Notes under the pieces: generated by a model
What the model was told of the DNA's origin: nothing
What the model saw: the letters and a program-made list of their open reading frames with translations, nothing else
Databases searched by the model: none
In this document: positions 54,461 to 64,000 of the stretch, piece after piece
Layout of the letters: the number at the start of each line of letters is the position of its first letter
How positions within the stretch are numbered: position 1 is the first letter of the stretch
Translations under genes and position numbers: made by a program
NCBI GenBank assembly: GCA_009760855.2
Contig: WPIO01000006.1
Location: 6,559,001 to 6,623,000 of the forward strand
Length of the DNA: 64,000 nt
Origin: Cristatella mucedo
Taxonomy: Eukaryota > Bryozoa > Phylactolaemata > Cristatellidae
Direction of reading: 5' to 3'

Positions 54461-55979
54461 GTAAGGCGATCTGCAGTGGAAGCATGATATGCGGTCCCGA
54501 GTTTCCATGCCTGTGTCAGCCTATGTCTGCACAGACAGGTAGCATTTCACTATCCATTATTTCGTCAAGATTTTAGCTCTGTTTCGCAAGTTGCTTAGAG
54601 GCGAATCTAGTTACGAACATTTGTTTCAGCAGGCTCCTACACTTAGGTTAATAATCATAATCATAATCATAACAATACATTTGTTTAGCGCCCTCAGATA
54701 ACTGAATCTCTTTTTTAGGAATTTTTCATATTGTATGAGCTGATGAGTTACTTGGCCGCCTTTTGTGGTTGTTCGCAGTGCCTCTCGTTGGAGTGCTAGC
54801 GTATCGCTGTGACTAAACGAGCTACTACCAGCTATCTTACTTCCCTAGTTTGTGTAAGACTCAATAATTAATAATGAATATGGACTGTCGTCGATAAATG
54901 CAGTTTTAGAGCTATTAGAAATGGTTCCTTGAAATTGTTATACCTAGTTTTTGTGCATGGACCAGAAAATAGTTCAGCCCATTTTATAGCTTAAGATCTC
55001 AGGCATTGTTTTGAGATTGCCTGTTTCGGATTCATTTTATTGTGAGTCACTTGCCCTCACTCGGTACTGTATAGCACGATCTCGTGGAGAGAAAGAATCT
55101 TCAATTTGTTTTATTTTTTAAAATATTTTTGAGGCATTAGTTGTCCGAAGTTCAACATGGCTTACCTGCTGTTTTTTCTCGTGATTGAGGTCATACGTTG
55201 CCCGGCTAGTCTTCCCGTTCTGTTGGCTCTAGGGTGTGAACAGCACTGCATGCATTATTGTCATGCTTTAACAGGCACCTTCTCCTATAGCTAATGTTGC
55301 ATACTCATTATAGAGCTGTTGTTGGTTTAGAGCTCTGTGAAGCATTGTCTTGTTCTTTCTGCTGTGGTGCATTCTTTGTTTGGAGCCGTGTGTGTAAGAT
55401 AGTGTTCTCAGGATATGCAACCGTGGCTCACCTCCTGTTAGTACTGCCAGTTATAGTGGCTTGGTTGTTTTTATGTTTGCCAAATTGAATAAGCTAAATA
55501 TTATCACAAGTTGTATCCCGCTAGTAAGTCACCTAATGAAAGAGCTCCATATGTATACAAATCTCATTTGATTGAAAGTACTTTTGGAACTTTCAGTCGG
55601 TCGGTATCCCTCAGACGTTTAGCTGGCTTTCCGGTGCACATTTATTGGTTGCAGTCGGCATGCAGAGTACAGCTCGTGGCTACACTCTCTCAAGATGTGC
55701 AGCAGTTCAGCTGTATTAGATAACTCATAATGTGTGTTTACTCAATCAGCATGTACTAGTTACCCGTTGCTAGCCTGATCTGTGAACCCCATTAGATTTC
55801 ATACCAGGCTTACTAGGATTTGTGTGTCAGAATCCTTATCAAGCTGTGTCCCTGGCATCGTGCCTGTTACATGCACAGCTGTTTTCCATTGCCCACCTGT
55901 TGACCTTGAAAAGCTACTGGATAGCTTTAAAAAACATGATTAAGGCGATACAAGTATAGGGGGTGGGTAGGAATGAGCA

Positions 55980-56029
<50 letters not shown>

Positions 56030-57817
56030 CGAACGCGCACATTTGCATGTGCGAATGTGTATGCCAGGACTTATAAAAAAATCACGTGGTCGTCTGCTAG
56101 CTCCGCTGCAATCAAAATCTATTGTTGAATGCAGCGATGAAGTGCACACAGCTGGAGTATCATTAGAATCAATATCGAAGTTAGTCACTCGGGCGCTCAT
56201 GTACGTGAAGTATTAATAGGATGACTCTGTGGGAGTGTGCAAAGAGTTGATTCTCAGAGTGAGGCTCTGTTCTTATTGTACAAAGCCTGCCAAAAAATCC
56301 TTACTCTATAGCTGTATAAATCTTCTTTAACAGGCAGCTATATTTACTACGTTTACAGAATGCTTGTGACTGACATTGTAAGATGCATCTGGCCAGATTA
56401 AGCTTACTTTGCATATTATATGAACTTGGTCAACAGGTCTTTACGTCGGGTCCTAATTAGTCAGGTATTAGTCTACGGTAGTCAGATCCTCAACATGGTT
56501 CCAGCACCGTATCAGACAGCTGATGCAGTGGCACGTGGTGAGTGCACTAGGTATGTGCTGTTAGAGGGCTTTGATCTGCAGTGACGCACACATGGCGGCT
56601 GCATGCTGCCGAATGGCACTCGTATGTTGCTGTCTTCGGTACCCTGCCTTAAATGCAGTCCGTGTTAGGTTGTGCACACAAGCTTGTGCGTTCGTTGTTG
56701 CATAGCAAACACCAATCCACGAAGCTCGCGCCTTTTGCTCCTCTGCGTGCAGATTGAAGCATCTCGCGCGCGTAGATATCGCTCTCCCAGCTATGATGGC
56801 AACCCCTTGCATTCCCACGGTGTCGGCTACTTCTTGGGTGTCCGAGGATGTGGCCCACGTTGCAGAGTGAGCCCCTCCCCCTCCCCCATCCAGAGCGAAC
56901 CCTCACCCGTGCGTCGGCAGGCCAGCCCCGCCCACCGACATGACCACAATTATCCACTCTGGCCACTCTGGCCTTCGAAGAACCGAGCTTAGCGCACCGG
57001 GTAGTTTCATGACCACGTGCCTTACGACGTGTCAGTCACGTGGCTTGATGCGTATCAGTACCTCTTACAGAGCGACGAAGAAGAGATGCCGCCTGAGGCA
57101 AAAATGCGAATGCGAAACCTCGGAAGGTAATATATTGATTGCCCTAGCCGGCGGAGAGCGAGCTCGGCAGAGTCCTACTTTGCCGTGCACGCCCGGTTGA
57201 GCGGGTGGCGGCGGCGGTTCGTCCGTCGGCTGCTTCGGCCAGGCATTGATCGGCGGTGCCTTTCTCTCGCCTCTCTCTCTCTCTCTCTCTCTCTGTCGTC
57301 TCGTCGTCTCGGTGTGAAGCACGTGCAGCACGGCAGTTGCAGTACGCTGGACGGTGAACAAGTGAAGTGCACGGCTGGACCTTTCGCCGGCGCTCCGCTG
57401 ACTCGCATCTTCATAACAATAATAGTAATAATAATAATAGTACATTTGTTATATAGTGTCCTCAGAGAACTCAATCTCTTTCTAGGCACCTTACATTTGC
57501 TCTGTCCGTTGGGGCGGCGGCGGCCTGCCGGACCGCTGCTGCCGCCCGCTTCGCTGCAGAGAGAGAGAGAGCGTCGGTACTGGCTGCAGCAGGGTCGTCG
57601 TGCGCCAGTCGAGGCTGGCCTGCAGCAATAGCTCGGAGGCGCCACCTGGCGACGTGCTCTTACGGGCCTCGCTTCTGCCTTTTCCTTTCGTAGAGACACT
57701 CCGACCGCCGCGGGGCCTAATTCGTTCGGCAAGACGAAGCAAGGGTTCATCGATCGTCGCAACCTGGTGGAGCGAGAGCTGAAGAAGGTGGCGGCTGACA
57801 GCGGCGACGACGAGTGA
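54376..57817 (+). CDS. PCNP: PCNP (PEST-containing nuclear protein), 3' three exons
   Basis: Small PEST-rich nuclear protein, a reported target of UHRF2-type ubiquitin ligases; its molecular role is poorly known. Exons 54376-54460, 57071-57126 and 57694-57817 join in frame. The joined C-terminus reads [11 protein letters not shown], then [37 protein letters not shown] and ends [15 protein letters not shown]. The [10 protein letters not shown] and RDTPTxAGPNSF blocks are the hallmark of PCNP. The N-terminal exons, including the expected FGF-containing segment, are not recognised. The gene is divergent from DDX51. Confidence 0.87.
54652..54735 (-). mobile_element. SINE-A / LINE-1 hairpin tail fragment
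   Basis: (ATAATC)n-like run, then tttagcgccctcagataact and gaatctctttttta. A diverged 3' end only. Confidence 0.6.
55982..56023. repeat. (GT)n microsatellite
   Basis: About 40 bp of GT in the PCNP intron, followed by GCGCGCAC. Confidence 0.93.
57071..57126 (+). CDS. PCNP: PCNP penultimate exon (56 bp)
   Basis: Acceptor ACCTCTTACAG, donor CGGAAG/GTAATA. Encodes [18 protein letters not shown], nearly identical to the most conserved block of the family. End phase 2. Confidence 0.92.
57127..57693 (+). other. PCNP last intron
   Basis: 567-bp GC-rich intron. Contains a (CT)n run at 57271-57294 and an antisense LINE/SINE hairpin tail at 57417-57502. Confidence 0.8.
57417..57502 (-). mobile_element. 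Hairpin-tail insertion in PCNP intron
   Basis: (AAT)n, tatatagtgtcctcagagaa, ctcaatctctttctaggcac, ending acatttgct. Outer stem diverged. Confidence 0.75.
57694..57817 (+). CDS. PCNP: PCNP last exon
   Basis: Acceptor CCTTTTCCTTTCGTAG. Encodes [39 protein letters not shown] and TGA. The first part is strongly conserved; the tail is acidic and diverged. Confidence 0.92.
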
Positions 57818-57849
57818 CACTCGTATCAAGCGCTCGACGCCCTGCGCCC

Positions 57850-57884
57850 TCCCAAGCTCAGCAGCCGCTGCTGCTGAGCTTGGG
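57850..57884 (+). other. Perfect stem-loop in PCNP 3' UTR
   Basis: Two 15-nt arms, CCCAAGCTCAGCAGC (57851-57865) and GCTGCTGAGCTTGGG (57870-57884), are exact reverse complements around the loop CGCT. It starts 33 nt after the PCNP stop codon, so it should be transcribed in the 3' UTR. Confidence 0.75.
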
Positions 57885-58005
57885 CAGCATTCGTGCAAAA
57901 GGTCCACGGGCACGTGCCCGCGTGGAGGCCAGGGGGTGCTTGGCTGGCACGATGGGTCCGATTGAGTTGATGGCGGCAACGGGTTGGTAGCCTCAGATTT
58001 TCGAC

Positions 58006-58023
58006 GGGGGGGGGGGGGGGGGG
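58006..58023. repeat. Poly-G run (18 nt)
   Basis: Uninterrupted G run downstream of PCNP; length may be a sequencing estimate. Confidence 0.85.
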
Positions 58024-58664
58024 AATTCTCTGCTCTGTCCCTCTGCCCAGCGGCAGCGGAATCGGCGGCCTCGAGTGCCGTCTGCCAGAGACGTTGCTGC
58101 GACGGCGATGAATGAAAGCGAAGCTGGCCGGCTGCTACGCCTCACTGCAGCCGCTGCATGTCAAGTGCATGTCAAGTGCACGGGAGCACGTTGGCACGGG
58201 AGCGAGGCGGTGCCTGAGCCTGGGCTCGCGCTGTCCTTGGAAGAGTGCTCACTTGCGGTCGTCCTTCGACTCGAATCAGAGGATGCCGATGTTGACACCG
58301 TGCGTCGAAGGGCGTTGTGCCGATGCCGCGTTTTTGTGCACCGCCTGAGTAGGTAAATGCATGAGCTTTTTTCGATGAGACAACTTTGCAAAGTGGAAGT
58401 ATCATGTACTCATTTGCAAGCAGCTGCTTCCTTTGCATCGCGGTTGGTGGTTCAAATGAGCCGTGCCTAGTCGATTGTGTGCCGAGCAAGGTCATGGGCA
58501 GGCGACCAGGGGAGTATGCAGCGTTTTGGTATCCTTCTCGTCCTCCTGCAGCCCTGCTTCAAATTGCTGCCTCGACGGCACGGTAAAGGTTTAGCAACCT
58601 TTAGCTCGTGCCACACGAGTCCCGGCTCTGGTGCTGAGGGGTGCTTTGTGCTAGGTTTGACCTT

Positions 58665-61590
58665 AGTAATAAGTGTTTCAGCGCCATCAGAAAATTCAAT
58701 CTCTGTCTAGGCACTTCACATTTTGCTCTAAAGGAAGCACGATCGAATGGCTAGCAGTAGCATGCTCAATGAACAAGCCTAACATGGCTATAGGTGACAT
58801 GCACAGAGTCAGCATGTAAACATGGTTAGTGGCAGCATGCACAGTGTCAGCATGCATAAGCACACTAAGGACGAACCATACGGACACACTAAATGCTTTC
58901 ATAAATTCGTGCGTTTTTAGTTTCTTTTTAAATATGATCAAGTCGGGTGATATCGTGACGCTAGTCGGAAGTGAGTTCCAGGCTTTGGGAGCATACGAAT
59001 TAGAGACACGGTCTCCAAAGGATTTGAGGTTCCTACGAGGTATAGATAAACGATTAGATTCCGAAAAGAGGGTGGTACGATGCTTAGCCTGGTGGGGGAG
59101 TAGATCTGGTAGGAAGGCCGGAGCCAAAGAATGAAGGGACCTCTAAAAGTGAGTGACAGAACCTCGAAGTCGATGCGTTGCTTGACTGATAGCCAGTGCA
59201 GGTTGTCAAGAAGTATTATGATTTAGCAACTGAGCCGCACGACAGACAAGCCTAGGTGCAGAGTTTTTCACAGTTGTAACCACCTGATTGCACAGGCCGG
59301 TAGACCAATAAGCGCTGAGTAACAGAAGTCGAGAGGGGATGCCACAAATTCATGGACCAATTTAGATGATGTAAACCTTCTAAGCAAGCCCAGATTTTAG
59401 CTATGTTATGTTGCTGAAAGTAGGCAGACTTGACGTTAGAACGGGACACCTAGATTTCGTGCCGATTAAACAGAACGTATGCTGGCAGAGCCGATTGTGA
59501 ATGTTGGCCTTTCCAATTTCTGAACAGGACCAAGCACGGAGCCCCGAGGTACCCCATATTTTAGAGGTTCCTCGGATGATATTTGTCCATTCACTACTGG
59601 AGTCTCGTACTGAGATGGTGCTAGTGATGCCAAGGCGAGAAGAAAGGCGCTCAAGGAGTTGGTTATCGATAGTATCAAAAAGCTGCCGAAAGATCGAGCA
59701 AAACAAGCAGACTACCTAAGTGCATTCCTTAGTAGGTCATATACACCCGTATTACACCCGAAGCAAAGCCGACTCTTGTGGCGTGATTAGTTCTAAAACA
59801 GACTAACTTCCTAGCAAGGTTTGAAGTTTCAAGATATTGAGTTCGGCTGGTATGCCACGGCTCGTTCCAGTGTCTTTGATAAGGTTTGAAGGGAGACTGG
59901 GTAGCAGTTGCTAAAAGTTCCACTGGTCTAGTGTTGCTTTTTTTGAGACATGGCTACAGCTTTTTTGGAAGGTGCTGGGACATGATCTGAGATAATGACA
60001 TATTTATGATGTTAGTTATGCATGGCAGCAGCATATCAATACATCGTATAAGCAGGTCAGTGGGAATAGGGTCCAAAAAACTAGTTGTCTTCTTTAATTG
60101 GGATATGAACTTCAGGACGAGGTGACTAGTGAACTTAAATATAGACATTGAGGTGCAGCATGGAATTAAGGCACAGGGTTCCTGGGGCCATTCTGCCAAC
60201 TTAGGGATGTGCTGCCTGATCTTGTCTATTTTGTTGACAAAGAAGCTAGAAAAGCGATCGGCTAGATAATCGCAAGGATCGCTAGGGAAGGAGCTAACCT
60301 GGGAGCGATTAAGGAGATGGTTGATCGTAGACATAAACATTTTTGGATTGTGTATCTGTAATTTAACAATGTTTTTATAGAAGCTAGACTTGGCCTTTGC
60401 TAGGATCGATTGGTATGATCTACTATTGGTATGTCCTCGTGTGCCTGTCAACGGACGATCAGTCCTGATCTTGTGTAAGATTTTTCAAGCTTAATAAACC
60501 TAGCTAGTTAAATGTCTGCGGTAAATAAACGCCGTGTGGGTGAGGTCGCACAGTGAGCTTACTCGTCAGAGGTGAAAACTCATCGAGGATGTCTGCTAAT
60601 GTCGTGTTGTAGCAATCTACCAATGATGACAGGTTATAAGGGGGATTGAGCAGCTGAGCCGAAGCAGGTATTCTTGCACGAACAGCATCGATATGATAGG
60701 GTCTTCAGGTTTCGCGATTTACAGCTGATTTTAGATGAGTAGGGCACACATTGTAGGCTGAATGAGATATGCGTGTGATCGGATAGGCCGAATTTGGCAA
60801 AAATTGGTGGTGATAAAGTGGTTCTATGAGAAAATTTGATCGAGCGTGTGACGTTGGATGTGAGGGGCTATGCACATGAGCCACAAGAGACAATGTGCAC
60901 CAAATTTGGTGCTGAAGGCATCAGAAAAGAATATTATGTTGTTAAAATGAATGTTGAAATCGCCCATAATGAAGGGAAGTCGATTTCTTGCACACAGAAT
61001 CGATGAGGTCAGAGAGATCTGAGATAATTTGCAGCAAATGTAAAGTGCCTAGAAAGAGATTGAGTTCTCTGAGGGTGCTTTATCAAGTGTATTCTTATTA
61101 TTATATAAAGGAGGACTTGGTACCTGGTGGGCGATAGACTACTGCCACCATCGATTGCTTGTTGTCGTGTGAAATCAAGACAATAGCTTCGAAAGACTGC
61201 TTTGAGGGTACTGCAAGCAGCTTGAAATTGAAGGTCGAGCATGTGATAATGGCGACTCCACCCCCAGTTTTGATTAATCTAGAAGTGTAAAAGAAGGAGA
61301 AGCCTGTCAGGGTTGCGTCGTTAATGGTTTGGAAGTTCACCGATTTTAGCCAAACTTCAGTCAAGGCGAGCAGGTAGAGACCTTTTTTTTAAGAAATAAG
61401 GTCGCTTACTAGCAGGATTAATTGCACATTGAACGAGGACATCAAAGGCATGCTTTAAGTTGGGCCGTCGGAGTTTAGCAAGCCGGATGACCACTATGTT
61501 AGAGAGGCATAGTAACGCTTGAGGGTGAATTCGTGTAGTGGTTGGAGACAATGCTAGGAATACCAAATGAGCCGGTACGCAGCTCCCGTC
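58665..61590 (-). mobile_element. LINE-1 family (L2/CR1-like non-LTR), longest copy, broken
   Basis: Family names LINE-1 and LINE-2 are local labels. The apurinic-type endonuclease is at 61364-60770 on the minus strand: LTEVWLKS, GGVAIITCSTF, VVYRPPG, GDFN (about 60953-60964) and FGLSDHTH. A linker with FVNKIDKIRQHIP follows, then reverse-transcriptase fragments FDTID--LLERL and YGVPRGSVLGP near 59690-59510. The conserved C-terminal LINE tail is at 59127-58900. No YADD is visible, so the RT looks internally deleted. It ends in the nested hairpin at about 58680-58725. A hairpin-tail copy is inserted at 61030-61105. Confidence 0.87.
61030..61105 (+). mobile_element. Hairpin-tail insertion inside LINE-1
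   Basis: Plus-sense tail inserted into the endonuclease region of the minus-strand LINE at 58.7-61.6 kb, interrupting the frame between VVYRPPG and GDFN. Confidence 0.8.
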
Positions 61591-61819
61591 AAACCAAGGC
61601 GGCGAACAATAATATGGTTACTGTTTTCAATGTTCTGATATTCAGCAACAAATATATAGCAATATACAATTCCAAAAATACATTATATTGCAATATTATA
61701 TGCCACAAATTCAATATTGCACATCTTAAACATCACATATTGCAACGTATTGTCTGCGATTTTACAAGTCCTCTTCATGTTCTTCTGCGCTCTCTTCCTT
61801 ATCATCAGCTGTTCTCTGA

Positions 61820-63310
61820 CTAATCAAGGCGACCAGAGCCAAATTCAACTAACTTGTATTGATTCATAAAAAGCAGCACCTGCAAGGTTCTGGGTTGCAA
61901 ACTACAACGTTGAGGACTGAACACTCGCTTTGCCATGGAGAAAAGTCTCTCCAGGTCACATGATGTCGGAAGCAAGAAGCGCGTGTTGACGTTCTTGCTG
62001 CACGTCTTCCTCTCTTCAACACGCTGTCGGTTGAGTTCTCGTTCAGCCAAAGACAATTGAGGATGACCATCTACAGCTTCTTCCGAGTCTTGAGCTGCAG
62101 GTAGCAACAATTGTTCGATAGCACGTTCTTCACGAATTTCAAGTGTTGTATTTGTTTGCTTGTATTTCGACGATGGCAGTTTCCAAATCTTTGCTGCGGA
62201 TGATATCTGCATCGCTTCCAAGATAGTAGTTGAAAGCAAACTCTGGATAGGAGTCAATGATCGGTCGGAATAAAACATCCGATTCTTCCAACGACATTTC
62301 ACGTCGCTGCAGCGCTGTCATAACGGATTTGAAATCGACCAATGCTTGCTTGCGATCCCGAATATTCCTATCTGCACAGCTTTGAAAACAGGTTCATTAT
62401 TTCATCGTCTGCCTCATGAAGATTTGGAAGGAGTCTTTCGAGGCGGTGAAACATATCTGGAACGCCTGTCCAGCGGTTGACGCTACGCTTGACTGGGTGC
62501 AGGGATGTCATCAAGCAAAATCGACCTGGCTGTTTGAGTGCTGACAACTTTGACATGAGCTTCCTAATCAACTCCGATTCCGTTGCGAGGAATGTGCTTA
62601 TGTATGCATCAACAGCCAAATTAAAGCAGTGACTGCGGCATCCCAGAAGTGGCACGCCAAGAGAGTTCGCTGTTGCCTTGTTGGTTGGGCAGTTGCCCCC
62701 AATCAAACAGAAAAGGGGTCGAGAGACAAGAGTACCGCTCGAGTGTCGACTTGATGAAATTCACACGGTTCTCGGCAGTAAAACTCGTCGCGTCAAGGAG
62801 AGGTTCGAAGGCCAACGGATGAATTTCAGGATCAGCAGCACGCTCCTTGCCAGGGTAGACGATACAAAGATCAATAGAGTGTGTTGAATCCCCCGACCAG
62901 CCATGAAGCACAAGAGCAAAAGTGATAGCAGTAGCGACTTTGACAGATATCTTTTTTCACCGCCTATCACCGGCTTGAACATATTTCTTGAGTGTTTTGA
63001 CAGAGATTGGTTGCAGTTTCGTATTGCTTCGGGTGAGCTATTTCCCCCGCAAAAGATCAATTCGAGCTCATCCATAATGACCCATTCCAGCCATTTTCTG
63101 TTTCGGATTTGCCGTCTCCACGTGCTTGTTGCGCCAAGTGAAACATTTATAGATAATCTGGGTGCTTCTGCTTGATGTGGGATATCAGATTTGTGTAGCC
63201 GAGCTTTATATTTTGTTTTCGAACAGTTCCACAAGCGATGTGCTCGCTGCACGCTTTCTTCTCTTCAACAAGCGGTCGCTTGAGTGCTCGCTGAGCAAAA
63301 GACAATTGTG
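61820..63310 (-). pseudogene. hAT-superfamily transposase, broken
   Basis: Minus-strand pieces in order: a BED-type zinc-finger remnant near 63240-63160 (CGTVRKQN, GYTNLISHIKQKHPDYL), HGWS-STH near 62910-62870, and a GGNCPTNKATANSLGVPLL-like block at 62706. The C-terminal dimerisation region is at 62000-61830 (FLLPTSCDLERLFSMAKRVF, then R-LQPRTLQVLLFMNQ). The pieces lie in different frames. Terminal repeats were not identified. Confidence 0.85.
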
Positions 63311-64000
63311 ATTGGTTAAAATGATTTATACTTATATATGTCCGGATATGATTTTAATTGGATATTTTCAAATGTAAAATGTCAATTGATGTATTTTTAC
63401 GTATCATGTATCGCGAGCCAGAGACGAATAGGTTTAGAATAAAACCATAACATAATACAACATATTGTCAAATAGATTGGTATTTTCAACTAATCCCGTA
63501 CAATATATTGGTATTGTCAAACGAATCAGCACACTATATTGTAGCCAATATATTGAAGTATATTTTATCTACAATGTATTTTCGTGCAGCCTTTCGCCAA
63601 ACGAGCGGCGTCTCAGCTTGGGGCCCCGGCTCCCACCGCGGCTTCGGGGCGCTTTTCTTTTAGAAATGCATGATTCACGGACCTTGGCAATAGCAATAGC
63701 ATCAATGAATGCATTTGAGCGACGATAACTAAGCCGTAATAGGTATGGATGATCATAACTAATATGCAGATTACTAGCCACCAACCTTGGACGCTTTGAA
63801 TTTTGCTGTTTGCTCACGGCAGTGCACCTGCACCTAGTTTGCAGCTAGCAAACTCTTGGCGGCAGCCGGTTAATCCAGGGGCTAAACTGGTTGCAAGTTA
63901 GCCTGGCGCTTTGCATGGCGGCTACTGGGTGGCCAGGTGGGATCCATTGCCCTCCCTAGAGCTGTTCAGAACTAAATTTGGTTAATTGAGCAGTGAGCTA

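Larger units (their letters stand above)
54461..57070 (+). other. PCNP intron
   Basis: 2.6-kb intron. It holds a SINE-A tail fragment (54652-54735), T-rich unique sequence, a (GT)n tract (55982-56023) and, near its end, GC-rich sequence. No other exon is recognised. Confidence 0.7.
57818..58660 (+). other. PCNP 3' flank, GC-rich
   Basis: Contains the stem-loop and an 18-nt G run (58006-58023). No AATAAA signal was noticed here, so the transcript end is unplaced. Open frames at 58075-58356 are not supported by any family resemblance. Confidence 0.5.

Noticed and set aside
55983-56216. Plus-strand frame after the (GT)n tract
   Set aside because: The first third is microsatellite; the rest has no family match and no convincing splice sites linking to PCNP.
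57175-57762. 195-codon minus-strand frame
   Set aside because: It overlaps the PCNP intron, a hairpin-tail insertion and the PCNP last exon on the other strand; composition is low complexity.
58075-58356. Plus-strand 93-codon frame downstream of PCNP
   Set aside because: No homology recognised and two overlapping frames are equally open; typical of GC-rich sequence.

Overview
This window is nuclear DNA from a metazoan, most likely an invertebrate. It has intron-rich genes with GT-AG splice sites, three animal-type nuclear genes, and a dense load of non-LTR retrotransposons, tRNA-derived SINEs, a Tigger/pogo-type element, a hAT element and many microsatellites. There is no operon structure, no ribosome-binding sites and no CRISPR. 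I cannot name the species from sequence alone.

Layout. (1) 271-16834, minus strand: the 5' part of an ARID1 (BAF250/Osa) gene, in nine exons whose reading phases all join. It holds the N-terminal low-complexity region, a conserved PTLNQLLT motif, the complete ARID DNA-binding domain and a long Q/A/G/S/P-rich linker. The C-terminal part runs off the left edge. (2) 16835-22775: intergenic, with a decayed Tigger copy and a LINE nested in a SINE. (3) 22776-48076, minus strand: a complete DDX51-type DEAD-box RNA helicase gene in 14 exons, 618 codons, with every helicase motif present. Its introns hold most of the repeats. (4) 48077-54375: no gene resolved; a near full-length but broken Tigger element, a long (AT)n tract and half of a perfect 223-bp duplication. 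(5) 54376-57817, plus strand: the last three exons of a PCNP (PEST-containing nuclear protein) gene; its 5' exons were not found. (6) 57818-64000: a roughly 2.9-kb minus-strand LINE and a broken hAT transposase.

The three host genes are housekeeping nuclear genes (chromatin remodelling, nucleolar ribosome assembly, a small nuclear regulator) and need not work together. PCNP and DDX51 are divergent; DDX51 and ARID1 are tandem on the minus strand.

The most interesting non-gene signal is a retrotransposon partnership. A LINE family (LINE-1 below, a local name) and a tRNA-headed SINE (SINE-A) end in the same nested hairpin, with outer arms AAAGCGCC/GGCGCTTT and inner arms AGAGA/TCTCT, followed by (ATT)n. 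The hairpin also occurs alone as insertions of about 75 bp, one with a perfect 10-bp target-site duplication. A second SINE family (SINE-B) carries a palindrome just before its B box and occurs as a head-to-tail dimer inside a LINE. I saw no undescribed cellular system such as a defence or biosynthetic cluster.
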